Both the position numbers and the translations under genes were made by a program. Of a DNA stretch of 64,000 nucleotides, positions 40,531 through 48,416 are shown one piece after another. The notes under the pieces were generated by a model. The model saw only the letters and a list, made by a program, of their open reading frames with translations. It had not been told where the DNA came from and did not search any database. The DNA lies in NCBI GenBank assembly GCA_003285105.1, contig CP030158.1:3330664-3394663 (forward strand), given 5' to 3'. The stretch comes from Roseithermus sacchariphilus (GTDB lineage Bacteria > Bacteroidota > Rhodothermia > Rhodothermales > MEBIC09517). The first letter of the stretch is position 1, and each line of letters begins with the position of its first letter.

Positions 40531-42069
40531 TCATTCCGGCTTGGTCAGCGCGGTGATGAACGAACCCGCATTCTGGGCGTCACGCAGCCGGACGAGGAAC
40601 GTCTCTCCCGGCTCGATCTCCCGGTAGATCGCCTGGAAGTCCTGCAGGTTTTTCACCGGCTTGCGGTCGACCTCGGTGATGATCATGCCGCGACGGATGC
40701 CGGCGTCCCGGTAGGCCTCGCTCGTCGGCTCGACGTTGGTGACGACGACCCCTTCGATCGTCTCCTCCAGGCCAAGCTGCCGTGCGAGATCCGGGGTAAG
40801 CGTGCTCAGCGACAGCCCGAGGCCTTCCATCATCGACTCGGCATCCCCGCCGGAGCGGCCATTGGTGCCGAGGCCGGCCGTCTCCTCGTCCGAGGCCGCG
40901 CCGAGCCTGACGTCGAGCGTCATCTCCTCGCCTTCACGGTTGATGGTGATGGAGATGGTTTGCCCGGGGCGCAGCCCGGCGATCGTGTCCGAGAGTTCGA
41001 GCGAGTTGCGCAGCGGCTTCCCGTTGAGCGCGACGATGACGTCGCCTTCCTGGATGCCGGCTTCGTCGGCGGCGGAGCCGGGGACGACGACGCGGACCTG
41101 GGCGGCACCCTGCGGCAGGTCGAGCGCGCGGATCAGCGCCTCGCTGGCGGCGGTGTACTGCACGCCCAGGCGGGCGCGCTGCACCGTACCGTTCTCGATC
41201 AGCTGCTCGGAGACGTTGCGCACCACGTCCACCGGCACGGCGAAGCCGATGCCCTGGTAGCCGCCTGTGCGCGTGTAGATGGCCGTGTTGATGCCCACGA
41301 GCCGCCCGCGCAGGTCGACCAGCGGGCCGCCGGAGTTGCCGGGGTTGATGGCGGCATCGGTCTGGATGTAGTTCTGCACGCCGCCGGAGTTGCCGCTGCT
41401 CGTCAGGCGCCCCACGGCGCTGATGATGCCGGCCGTGACGCTGTTGCTCAGCTCTTCGGAGAGCGGCGAGCCGAAGGCCAGCACCCACTGTCCGACTCGG
41501 ATGTCTTCCTTGCTGCCGAAGCTGATGTAGGGCAGGTCGTCCACCTGGATGCGGATCACCGCGATGTCGCTGAAGGCATCGGTGCCCACGACCTCGGCCT
41601 CGTGCTCGGTGCCGTCGAAGAGCCGCACGGACAGCTCATCGGCGCCGTCGACGACGTGGTTGTTCGTGATGATGTAGCCGTCCTCCCGCACGATCACGCC
41701 CGAGCCGAGCCCGCGCGTCTGGAAGGGCTGCTGCCGCTCCCCCATCGGGCCGCCGAAGAAGTCCTCGAACGGGGTCCCTTCGAAGGGGTTGACGAAGGAG
41801 GGACGACTCACCGTCTTCTCGGCCAGGATCTGGACGACGGTGGGGTTGACGCGCTCGGCCACGGTCGTGAACGCGTCCTCGAGCGCGGCGACCGAGTTCA
41901 GGTCGATCTCGTCGATGGCGGTGCCGCCTTCATCCGGGAAGGCATGACTGGCGGTGATGACGTCGCGGGCGCCGTCGAAGAGGTTGGCCCCGGCGGTGGT
42001 GAAGAAGACGCCCGTCAGGAAGGCGACGATGAGCAACGCCGCCACGGAAAGGGTTCGTGCAATGCGCAT
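40531..42069 (-). CDS. HtrA/DegP-type periplasmic serine protease
   Basis: A 512-residue protease and chaperone for envelope protein quality control. An N-terminal anchor or signal (ARTLSVAALLIVAFLTGVFF) precedes the trypsin-like domain with His in IITNNHVVDGA, Asp in AFSDIAVIRI and Ser in NPGNSGGPLVD. Two PDZ domains follow (around residues 300-390 and 415-500: GSAADEAGIQEGDVIVALNG; AGIRRGMIITEVDRKPV). Start at MRIARTLSV; the longer upstream frame adds an unlikely non-signal stretch. It has its own terminator. Confidence 0.95.
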   Translation of the reverse strand: MRIARTLSVAALLIVAFLTGVFFTTAGANLFDGARDVITASHAFPDEGGTAIDEIDLNSVAALEDAFTTVAERVNPTVVQILAEKTVSRPSFVNPFEGTPFEDFFGGPMGERQQPFQTRGLGSGVIVREDGYIITNNHVVDGADELSVRLFDGTEHEAEVVGTDAFSDIAVIRIQVDDLPYISFGSKEDIRVGQWVLAFGSPLSEELSNSVTAGIISAVGRLTSSGNSGGVQNYIQTDAAINPGNSGGPLVDLRGRLVGINTAIYTRTGGYQGIGFAVPVDVVRNVSEQLIENGTVQRARLGVQYTAASEALIRALDLPQGAAQVRVVVPGSAADEAGIQEGDVIVALNGKPLRNSLELSDTIAGLRPGQTISITINREGEEMTLDVRLGAASDEETAGLGTNGRSGGDAESMMEGLGLSLSTLTPDLARQLGLEETIEGVVVTNVEPTSEAYRDAGIRRGMIITEVDRKPVKNLQDFQAIYREIEPGETFLVRLRDAQNAGSFITALTKPE

Positions 42070-42230
42070 GGGAGTTCGAGAGGGTATGTTCGAATCGATA
42101 CGTTTCGTCAGGCAGACGGCTTGCAGGCAAGCCGGCCATCGCCGGGGAGAAAAACGTGCCGGAGGATGATTTTCGTATGCGGCCCGGAGGATACCTGACA
42201 AGATGCCAGTTCGCCTGCCGCATCGGCGGT

Positions 42231-42274
42231 AAAAAAACGCCGGGTGCCTGCCGTCATCGCGGAGGCACCCGGCG
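42231..42274 (-). terminator. Terminator of fumC
   Basis: A 12-bp perfect stem CGCCGGGTGCCT/AGGCACCCGGCG (42238-42249 and 42263-42274) followed on the minus strand by seven T. It ends the fumC transcript before the htrA promoter region. Confidence 0.9.
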
Positions 42275-42339
42275 CAGGGGGCGGCGGCCGGTGTCCGAGC
42301 CCGGCCGACCCCGACATCCGGTGGCGGCGGTGGAGCCTG

Positions 42340-43743
42340 TCAGTGCGACCCCGGGATGCCGGGCTCGGTCATCTCCCGCACGTTCAGGTAGCGGTCCAGC
42401 TCCTCGTCCGTGAGCAGGTTCATGCTGCGGGCCACTTCGCGGACGGACTTCCGCTCGGCGGCGGCTTTCTTGGCGATGGTCGCGGCTTTGTCGTAGCCGA
42501 TGACGGGGTTGAGCGCGGTAGCGATGGACGGGTTCAACTCCAGCAACTCCTTGCATCGTGCCCGGTCCGCCTCGATGCCGTCGAGGCAGCGGGTGCGGAA
42601 GGCCTCGCAGCCGTTCGCCAGGATGGTGATACTTTCGAGCATGGCATGGGCCATCACGGGCATCATCACGTTCAGTTCGAAGTTGCCGTGCTGGCCCGCC
42701 ACCGTGATCGTGGTGTGGTTGCCCATGACCCGGGCGGCCACCATCATCATGGCTTCACTCATCACCGGGTTGACCTTGCCCGGCATGATGGACGAGCCCG
42801 GCTGGATGGCCGGCAGCTTGATCTCCGCGATGCCGCTGGTCGGGCCGCTGGCCAGGTGGCGGATGTCGTTGACGATCTTGACGAGAGAGACGGCCAGGGT
42901 GTTCAGGGCGCTGTGGGCCATTACGTAGCCGTCCTTTGCCGCCTGCGCCTCGAAGTGGTTGACCGCCTCGGTGAAGTCCAGCCCCGTATCCTCATTGAGG
43001 AACCCGATGGCGAATCGGGGAAAGTCCGGGTGGCGGTTGATGCCGGTGCCGGTGGCCGTTCCGCCGAGGGCCAGTTCGGACAGCTCGGCCACGGCGATCT
43101 TGACCCGGGCGATGCCTTTCTGGATCTGCGTGGCATACCCTCCGAACTCCTGGCCCAGCCGGACTGGCGTGGCGTCCATCAGGTGCGTGCGGCCGCTCTT
43201 GAGCACGTCGTCGAAGGCGCGGGCCTTGCCCAGCAGGGAGGCGTAGAAGCGTTCGAGGGCCGGGACCAGCTCCTGTTCGATCGCCAGGGCAGCCGCCACG
43301 TGCATCACCGTCGGGATGACGTCGTTGGACGACTGCGACATGTTGACGTGGTCGTTGGGATGCACGAGCTTGCTGCCGAAGTCCCCCCCGAGGCGCCGGG
43401 AGGCGAGGTTGGCGATGACCTCGTTGGCATTCATGTTCGTCGAGGTGCCGCTGCCGGTCTGGAAGATGTCGACCACGAACTCGTGGTCGTGCCGGCCGTC
43501 GGCGACCTCCTGGGCGCAGGCGATGATGGCATCGGCCTTTTCGTCGTCGAGCAGGCCGAGCTGGCGGTTGGCGCGGGCCGCTGCTTTCTTGACGAGGCCG
43601 AGGGCCTGGATGAAGCGGCGCGGAAAGCGCTGGCCGCTGATGGGGAAGTTTTCTCTGGCGCGCTGGGTCTGGGCGCCATAGGCGGCCTCGGCGGGGACCC
43701 TGACCTCGCCGAGAGAGTCGCGCTCGATGCGAACGTCGCTCAT
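42340..43743 (-). CDS. fumC: Fumarate hydratase class II
   Basis: A 467-residue fumarase that interconverts fumarate and malate in the citric acid cycle. Family signature GSSIMPGKVNPVMSE is present, as are QTGSGTSTNMNANEVIANLA, HPNDHVNMSQSSNDVIPT (catalytic His region) and GRTHLMDATPVRLGQE. Length and motifs match class II, the iron-independent type. Single gene with a strong terminator, divergent from panC. Confidence 0.96.
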   Translation of the reverse strand: MSDVRIERDSLGEVRVPAEAAYGAQTQRARENFPISGQRFPRRFIQALGLVKKAAARANRQLGLLDDEKADAIIACAQEVADGRHDHEFVVDIFQTGSGTSTNMNANEVIANLASRRLGGDFGSKLVHPNDHVNMSQSSNDVIPTVMHVAAALAIEQELVPALERFYASLLGKARAFDDVLKSGRTHLMDATPVRLGQEFGGYATQIQKGIARVKIAVAELSELALGGTATGTGINRHPDFPRFAIGFLNEDTGLDFTEAVNHFEAQAAKDGYVMAHSALNTLAVSLVKIVNDIRHLASGPTSGIAEIKLPAIQPGSSIMPGKVNPVMSEAMMMVAARVMGNHTTITVAGQHGNFELNVMMPVMAHAMLESITILANGCEAFRTRCLDGIEADRARCKELLELNPSIATALNPVIGYDKAATIAKKAAAERKSVREVARSMNLLTDEELDRYLNVREMTEPGIPGSH

Positions 43744-43941
43744 GGATGCAACCGGGTTGATCGGAGTGGAGAACGATGCGTGGGCGCAATATACTCGACG
43801 GCGGGACAGGATCGGGCGGTGGCCCGACCCCGGACCCCGCCGCCGCGGGATTTTGCAGAGATTCCGTGTGACCGCCGGCCTCCAGCGGCGTTCCTCCGTC
43901 TCCTTCGCATGAACCACCACGCACGAATGTCCACAGGAAGC

Positions 43942-44832
43942 ATGTCCGATCCCCGTGTGATGCAAGACCCCGCTGCCATGCGGTCCCTGGCCGAGGAGGC
44001 CCGCCGCGCCGGGCGGCGGCTGGCGCTGGTGCCCACCATGGGCGCGTTGCATGAGGGCCATCTGGCGCTGGTGCGCGAAGCCCGCTCCCGGGCCGACCAC
44101 GTCACCGTGTCGATCTTCGTCAACCCCACTCAGTTCGGGCCCGGCGAGGATTACGAACGCTATCCGCGCACGCTGGAGGCGGACCTGGAAGCGCTGCGGC
44201 GGGTGGGCGGTGTGGACGCCGTCTTTGCGCCCACGGTGGAGGGGTTGTATCCCTACGGGGAGGCCGCCAACGCCACGTGGGTGACGGTGGAGGGCTTGAC
44301 GGACGGGCTGTGCGGGCGCTACCGCCCGGGGCACTTCCGGGGGGTCACCACCGTCGTGGCCAGGCTCTTCAACGTCTGCCGGCCCCACATCGCTTGCTTC
44401 GGGCTGAAGGACGCCCAGCAGTTCTTCGTGCTTCGTCGCATGGCGCGGGAGCTGCTCACGGGCGTGGAGCTCATCGGCGTGCCCACCGTGCGCGAGGCGG
44501 ACGGGCTGGCCCTCTCGTCTCGCAATGCCTACCTGAGCCCCGAGGAACGGGCGCAGGCTCCCGTGCTGTGGAAGGCCCTGCAGGCCGCCGAGGCCGCCAT
44601 TCAGAGGGGGGAACTGCGCCCGGCAGCCATTGTTGAACGCATGCTTCAGATGCTGGCGACGGCTCCTCTGGCGCGGCCGCAGTACGTCGAGCTGGTGGAC
44701 ACCGAGACGCTCCAGCCGGTGGACCGCCTGGAGCCGGGGCGAGAGGTCCTGGCCGCCCTGGCCATCTACTTCGGCCAGACGCGCCTGATCGACAACGTCA
44801 TCGTCCGAATCCCGTCGCCCACCGACCGATAG
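43942..44832 (+). CDS. panC: Pantothenate synthetase
   Basis: A 296-residue enzyme that joins pantoate and beta-alanine with ATP to give pantothenate for coenzyme A. Motifs: LVPTMGALHEGHLALVREAR (HIGH-like), SIFVNPTQFGPGEDYERYPR, GRYRPGHFRGVTTVVARLFN, FGLKDAQQFFVLRRM and GLALSSRNAYLSPEER. The start at 43942 is preceded by AGGAAGC, a good ribosome-binding site; ATGs at 43927 and 43911 are alternatives. panD follows after 16 bp, forming a pathway operon. Confidence 0.95.
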   Translation: MSDPRVMQDPAAMRSLAEEARRAGRRLALVPTMGALHEGHLALVREARSRADHVTVSIFVNPTQFGPGEDYERYPRTLEADLEALRRVGGVDAVFAPTVEGLYPYGEAANATWVTVEGLTDGLCGRYRPGHFRGVTTVVARLFNVCRPHIACFGLKDAQQFFVLRRMARELLTGVELIGVPTVREADGLALSSRNAYLSPEERAQAPVLWKALQAAEAAIQRGELRPAAIVERMLQMLATAPLARPQYVELVDTETLQPVDRLEPGREVLAALAIYFGQTRLIDNVIVRIPSPTDR

Positions 44833-44848
44833 CCAGGCTGTTTCCATC

Positions 44849-45244
44849 ATGACCATCACCCTGATGCGGGCGAAGCTCCATCGTCTGCACGTCACCGAGG
44901 CGGATCTCTACTACGAAGGGTCGATCACGATCGACGAAGCGTTGCTCGAAGCAGCCGGGATCCTCCCGTACGAAAAGGTTCAGGTCGTCAACGTCAACAA
45001 CGGCGCCCGGCTGGAGACCTATACCATTCCGGGGGCACCCGGCAGCCGCACGGTGTGCCTGAACGGCCCGGCGGCCCGGCTGGCCGCCCGCGGCGACGAG
45101 GTGATCGTGATCGCCTATGCCGAGATGACCCCCGCCGAGGCCCGGCAGCATCGCCCACGGGTCGTGCTCGTCGACGAAGGAAACAACCCGCGCGAGATCC
45201 GGGATTACGAAGTCGTCGGCGCCGACGAGTCGATCAGCGTTTGA
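44849..45244 (+). CDS. panD: Aspartate 1-decarboxylase proenzyme
   Basis: A 131-residue pyruvoyl enzyme that makes beta-alanine for panC. The self-cleavage site Gly24-Ser25 is in DLYYEGSITIDEALLEAAG. KVQVVNVNNGARLETYTI, CLNGPAARLAARGDEVIVIA and PRVVLVDEGN are conserved. Operon with panC, so substrate supply and use are coexpressed. Confidence 0.96.
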   Translation: MTITLMRAKLHRLHVTEADLYYEGSITIDEALLEAAGILPYEKVQVVNVNNGARLETYTIPGAPGSRTVCLNGPAARLAARGDEVIVIAYAEMTPAEARQHRPRVVLVDEGNNPREIRDYEVVGADESISV

Positions 45245-45318
45245 TCGGCGCCCTCGGTCGTCCTTACCGGAGGGCGGCTCTCTCCGGTGTGTCCCCTCCA
45301 CGGTTCTTCGTCTCCGCC

Positions 45319-46386
45319 ATGCGTTCGGCTCGTTCCGTCTCGTCCGCTCCGGCGGTCGTCCTGCTGCTCATTCTGTGGATGCTGCCGGTGTGCGCGCCGG
45401 CCGTGCAGGCCCAGGCGCCCCCGCCCGACGCCCGCTACCCCGTCTCCATCGGCGGCAAGCAGGGCTTCATCGACGCGACGGGGCACCTCGTCATCGAGCC
45501 CCGGTTCGATCGGACCTTCGGCTTCAGCGAAGGGCTGGCGGCCGTGGAGTTCGGAGGCGCCTGGGGCTACATCGACCCGAACGGAGACTACGTGATCCCG
45601 CCGTCGTACGATGAGGCCTACAGCTTCGTCGGCGGCCGGGCGCGCGTGCGGGTGGGGGCGGACTGGGGCTACATCGACCCCACGGGGGCCTTCGTCGTGG
45701 ATCCCGGCTTTGCCTCCGCGCTGGACTTCTCCGAGGGCTACGCGCCGGTCAACGTGCAGCAGCGCCGGCTGGGGGCGGACGTCAAATCCACCTGGGGCTT
45801 CGTCGACCGCGAGGGCCGTCTGGCCATCGAGCCGCGCTTCCAGCGGACGCAGGTCTTCACCGAGGGGCTGGCGGCCGTGGAGGTGGACCGCCGGTTTCTG
45901 CTGATCCGGCTCGGCACGCGCTGGGGCTACATCCGCCCGGACGGCACGTGGGCCATCGAGCCCCGCTTCCGGACGGCCCGCAGCTTCGAGGAGGGCCTCG
46001 CGCTCGTGCGGTCCGAAGCAGGGTTGACCTACATCCGCCCGGACGGCACCACCGCCTTCGTCGTGGAGGCGGCGCAGGCGCACAGCTTCTCCGAGGGGCG
46101 GGCCCGCATCATGCAGGACGGGCTCTGGGGCTTCATCGACACGACCGGGGCCGTCGTGATCCCGCCGCAGTTCACGCGGGCGTTCGACTTCAGCGAGGGG
46201 CTGGCCGCCGTGCAGGAGGGTGGGCGCTGGGGCTACATCGACGCCGACGGTGCCTACGTCATTCCCGCCCGCTTCGAGCGGGCCCGCAGCTTCAGCGACG
46301 GCCTCGCCCAGGTCACGCTCGACGGCCGGACCGCGTACATCGACCGGCAGGGGCGCCTCGTCTGGCAGGAAGCCGCGGATCGCTAG
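45319..46386 (+). CDS. Secreted WG-repeat protein
   Basis: A 355-residue protein with a signal peptide (VVLLLILWMLPVCAPAVQAQ, cleaved near residue 32) followed by about seven WG/KWG-type beta repeats. Each has the pattern WGYIDxxGxxVIPPxFxxAxxFSEGLA, for example AWGYIDPNGDYVIPPSYDEA and RWGYIDADGAYVIPARFERA. Such repeats build a beta-solenoid or propeller surface of unknown role outside the cytoplasm. It follows panD by 74 bp; cotranscription is possible but functionally unclear. Confidence 0.85.
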   Translation: MRSARSVSSAPAVVLLLILWMLPVCAPAVQAQAPPPDARYPVSIGGKQGFIDATGHLVIEPRFDRTFGFSEGLAAVEFGGAWGYIDPNGDYVIPPSYDEAYSFVGGRARVRVGADWGYIDPTGAFVVDPGFASALDFSEGYAPVNVQQRRLGADVKSTWGFVDREGRLAIEPRFQRTQVFTEGLAAVEVDRRFLLIRLGTRWGYIRPDGTWAIEPRFRTARSFEEGLALVRSEAGLTYIRPDGTTAFVVEAAQAHSFSEGRARIMQDGLWGFIDTTGAVVIPPQFTRAFDFSEGLAAVQEGGRWGYIDADGAYVIPARFERARSFSDGLAQVTLDGRTAYIDRQGRLVWQEAADR

Positions 46387-46394
46387 GCGACGCC

Positions 46395-47369
46395 TCAGGC
46401 GTCGTCCTCGTCTCGCTCCTTCGCGAAGCGCTCGTACGCGGCGATGATGTCCTTGACGAGGCGGTGGCGCACCACGTCGTTCTGGTCGAAGTAGACGAAC
46501 GCGATCCCGTCGACGCCCCGGAGGATGGCCTCGGCCTGTACGAGCCCGCTCTGCGAGATGGTGGGCAGGTCGGTCTGCGTCACGTCGCCCGTGATGATGG
46601 CGCGGCTGTTGGCCCCCAGGCGTGTCAGAAACATCTTCATCTGCTGGGTCGTCGCGTTCTGCGCTTCGTCCAGGATGACGAAGGCCGAGTTGAGCGTGCG
46701 GCCGCGCATGTAGGCCAGCGGCACGATCTCCACGACGTGCTGCTCCAGGTACTGCGCGAGCTTTTCGCGGGGCAGCATGTCTTCGAGCGCGTCGTAGAGC
46801 GGCCGGAGGTACGGGTCCACCTTTTCGCGCAGGTCCCCCGGCAGAAAGCCGAGCCGTTCGCCGGCTTCCACGGCCGGGCGGCTGAGCACGATGCGTTTGA
46901 CCTGCCGGGCCTTCAGCGCCGCCACGGCCAGCGCGACGGCGGTGTAGGTCTTCCCGGTGCCGGCCGGGCCGATGGCGAAGACGATGTCGTTCTGCCGCCC
47001 CGCCTCGACCAGGCGAAGCTGGTTCGGCGTCTTGGCCCGGACCAGCCCGCCGCTGGGGGTGAACAGCACCACGCCGTCGGCATCCGAACCGCTGCGGCCG
47101 GCGCCGTCGCCGACGGTGTGCAGGGCCAGCACGGTGTCTACGTCGTTTTCCGTCAGGTGGCCGTTCCGGTTCAGGATGACGATCAACTCGTGCAGCACCC
47201 GCTCGATCTGTGCGATCGCCTCGGGCTCTCCGCGCAGGATGATCTGGTTGCCCCGGGCCGTGATGTGCGTCCGGTCGAACGCCGACTCCACCTTGCGCAG
47301 GTGGGCGTCGTTGAACCCGAACAGCAGCACCGGATCGGCGTTCTCAATCACCAATCGCTTGTCGATCAA
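46395..47369 (-). CDS. phoH: PhoH-family ATPase
   Basis: A 324-residue PhoH protein. An N-terminal KH-like part (NQIILRGEPEAIAQIERVL) precedes the P-loop ATPase: VFAIGPAGTGKTYTAVALAV (Walker A), FVILDEAQNATTQQMKMFLT (Walker B and following motif), and RAIITGDVTQTDLP. PhoH proteins act in RNA metabolism, with evidence for links to YbeY and rRNA processing. Convergent with the WG-repeat gene (8 bp apart), divergent from dapF. Confidence 0.93.
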   Translation of the reverse strand: MIDKRLVIENADPVLLFGFNDAHLRKVESAFDRTHITARGNQIILRGEPEAIAQIERVLHELIVILNRNGHLTENDVDTVLALHTVGDGAGRSGSDADGVVLFTPSGGLVRAKTPNQLRLVEAGRQNDIVFAIGPAGTGKTYTAVALAVAALKARQVKRIVLSRPAVEAGERLGFLPGDLREKVDPYLRPLYDALEDMLPREKLAQYLEQHVVEIVPLAYMRGRTLNSAFVILDEAQNATTQQMKMFLTRLGANSRAIITGDVTQTDLPTISQSGLVQAEAILRGVDGIAFVYFDQNDVVRHRLVKDIIAAYERFAKERDEDDA

Positions 47370-47530
47370 GATGGCGTTCGTCCTCGTGGCTGATGTGACG
47401 TCTTCGATGAGCGTGGGGAGCCGGGGCCGAGGCCCGGCGGCGCTCTCCCGTACGCTGGTCCTACCCCCGGCCGCCGGATTGGTGCCCGCGGGGCCGCTTC
47501 GTTCACCGTCTGTTTCTTTCCCTACGTAGC

Positions 47531-48379
47531 ATGACTCCGCGCAAACTGGTCGTCGAATTTACGAAAATGAACGGCGCCGGGAATGACTTCATCGTGATCG
47601 ACAACCGGTTCTACCGGTTCACGGACGACGAGCTGGCCGGTCTGGCCCGGCGCTTCTGTCCGCGCCGCACCGGCATCGGGGCGGACGGGCTGCTGGCCTT
47701 CGACCCGCCGCGGGAGGAGGGCCGGCACTTCCGTATGCGGTACCGCAATGCCGACGGTTCGCTCGGCACGATGTGCGGCAATGGGGCGCGGTGCCTCGTC
47801 CGCTTCGCCCGGTGGGCAGGCATCGAGGACGAGGACATGGTCTTCGAGACGGACGCCGGCGTGTACCGCGCGCACCTGCCCTCGGCGCCCGATGCGCCCG
47901 TGCGGCTGTTCGTCCCGCCCCCGCGCGACATCCGACCTGATGTACGACTCGAAGCCGCTCCCCCGCATCCGGTGCATTACATCTGGACGGGCACGGAGCA
48001 CCTGGTGTGTTTCGTGAACGCCGTGGCCGAGGCCCCGGTGGGCACGGCCGGTCCGGTGTGGCGGGCCGATCCGGCGCTCGCGCCCAACGGGGCCAACGTC
48101 AACTTCGTGGAGGTGGACGCCCACGCAGACGGCCGGCCGCGGCTGCTCGTGCGGACCTACGAGAAGGGCGTGGAGGCCGAGACGCTGGCGTGTGGCACCG
48201 GCGCGCTGGCCGCCGGCATCACGGCACGGTGGCTCGGCTACGTCGACGCCGGCGTGGTGGACGTGCAGATGCCCGGCGGGGTCCTCACCGTCGGGTGCGA
48301 GGTCAACGGCACGGAGGTCGCCAACGTGTTCCTGGAGGGGCCGGCCGAGACGGTCTTCCGGGGGACGGTGGAGGTGTGA
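47531..48379 (+). CDS. dapF: Diaminopimelate epimerase
   Basis: A 282-residue enzyme that converts LL- to meso-diaminopimelate for lysine and peptidoglycan. Substrate and catalytic motifs are clear: TKMNGAGNDFIVID, the first catalytic Cys in GTMCGNGARCLVRFA, and the second in ETLACGTGALAAGI. GTGIGADGLLAF-like sequence (RTGIGADGLLAFDP) is also present. Start ATG at 47531. Stand-alone. Confidence 0.95.
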   Translation: MTPRKLVVEFTKMNGAGNDFIVIDNRFYRFTDDELAGLARRFCPRRTGIGADGLLAFDPPREEGRHFRMRYRNADGSLGTMCGNGARCLVRFARWAGIEDEDMVFETDAGVYRAHLPSAPDAPVRLFVPPPRDIRPDVRLEAAPPHPVHYIWTGTEHLVCFVNAVAEAPVGTAGPVWRADPALAPNGANVNFVEVDAHADGRPRLLVRTYEKGVEAETLACGTGALAAGITARWLGYVDAGVVDVQMPGGVLTVGCEVNGTEVANVFLEGPAETVFRGTVEV

Positions 48380-48416
48380 GGCCGGGGCGGCCGCCCGGTC
48401 CGAGGGGCCGGCGGCG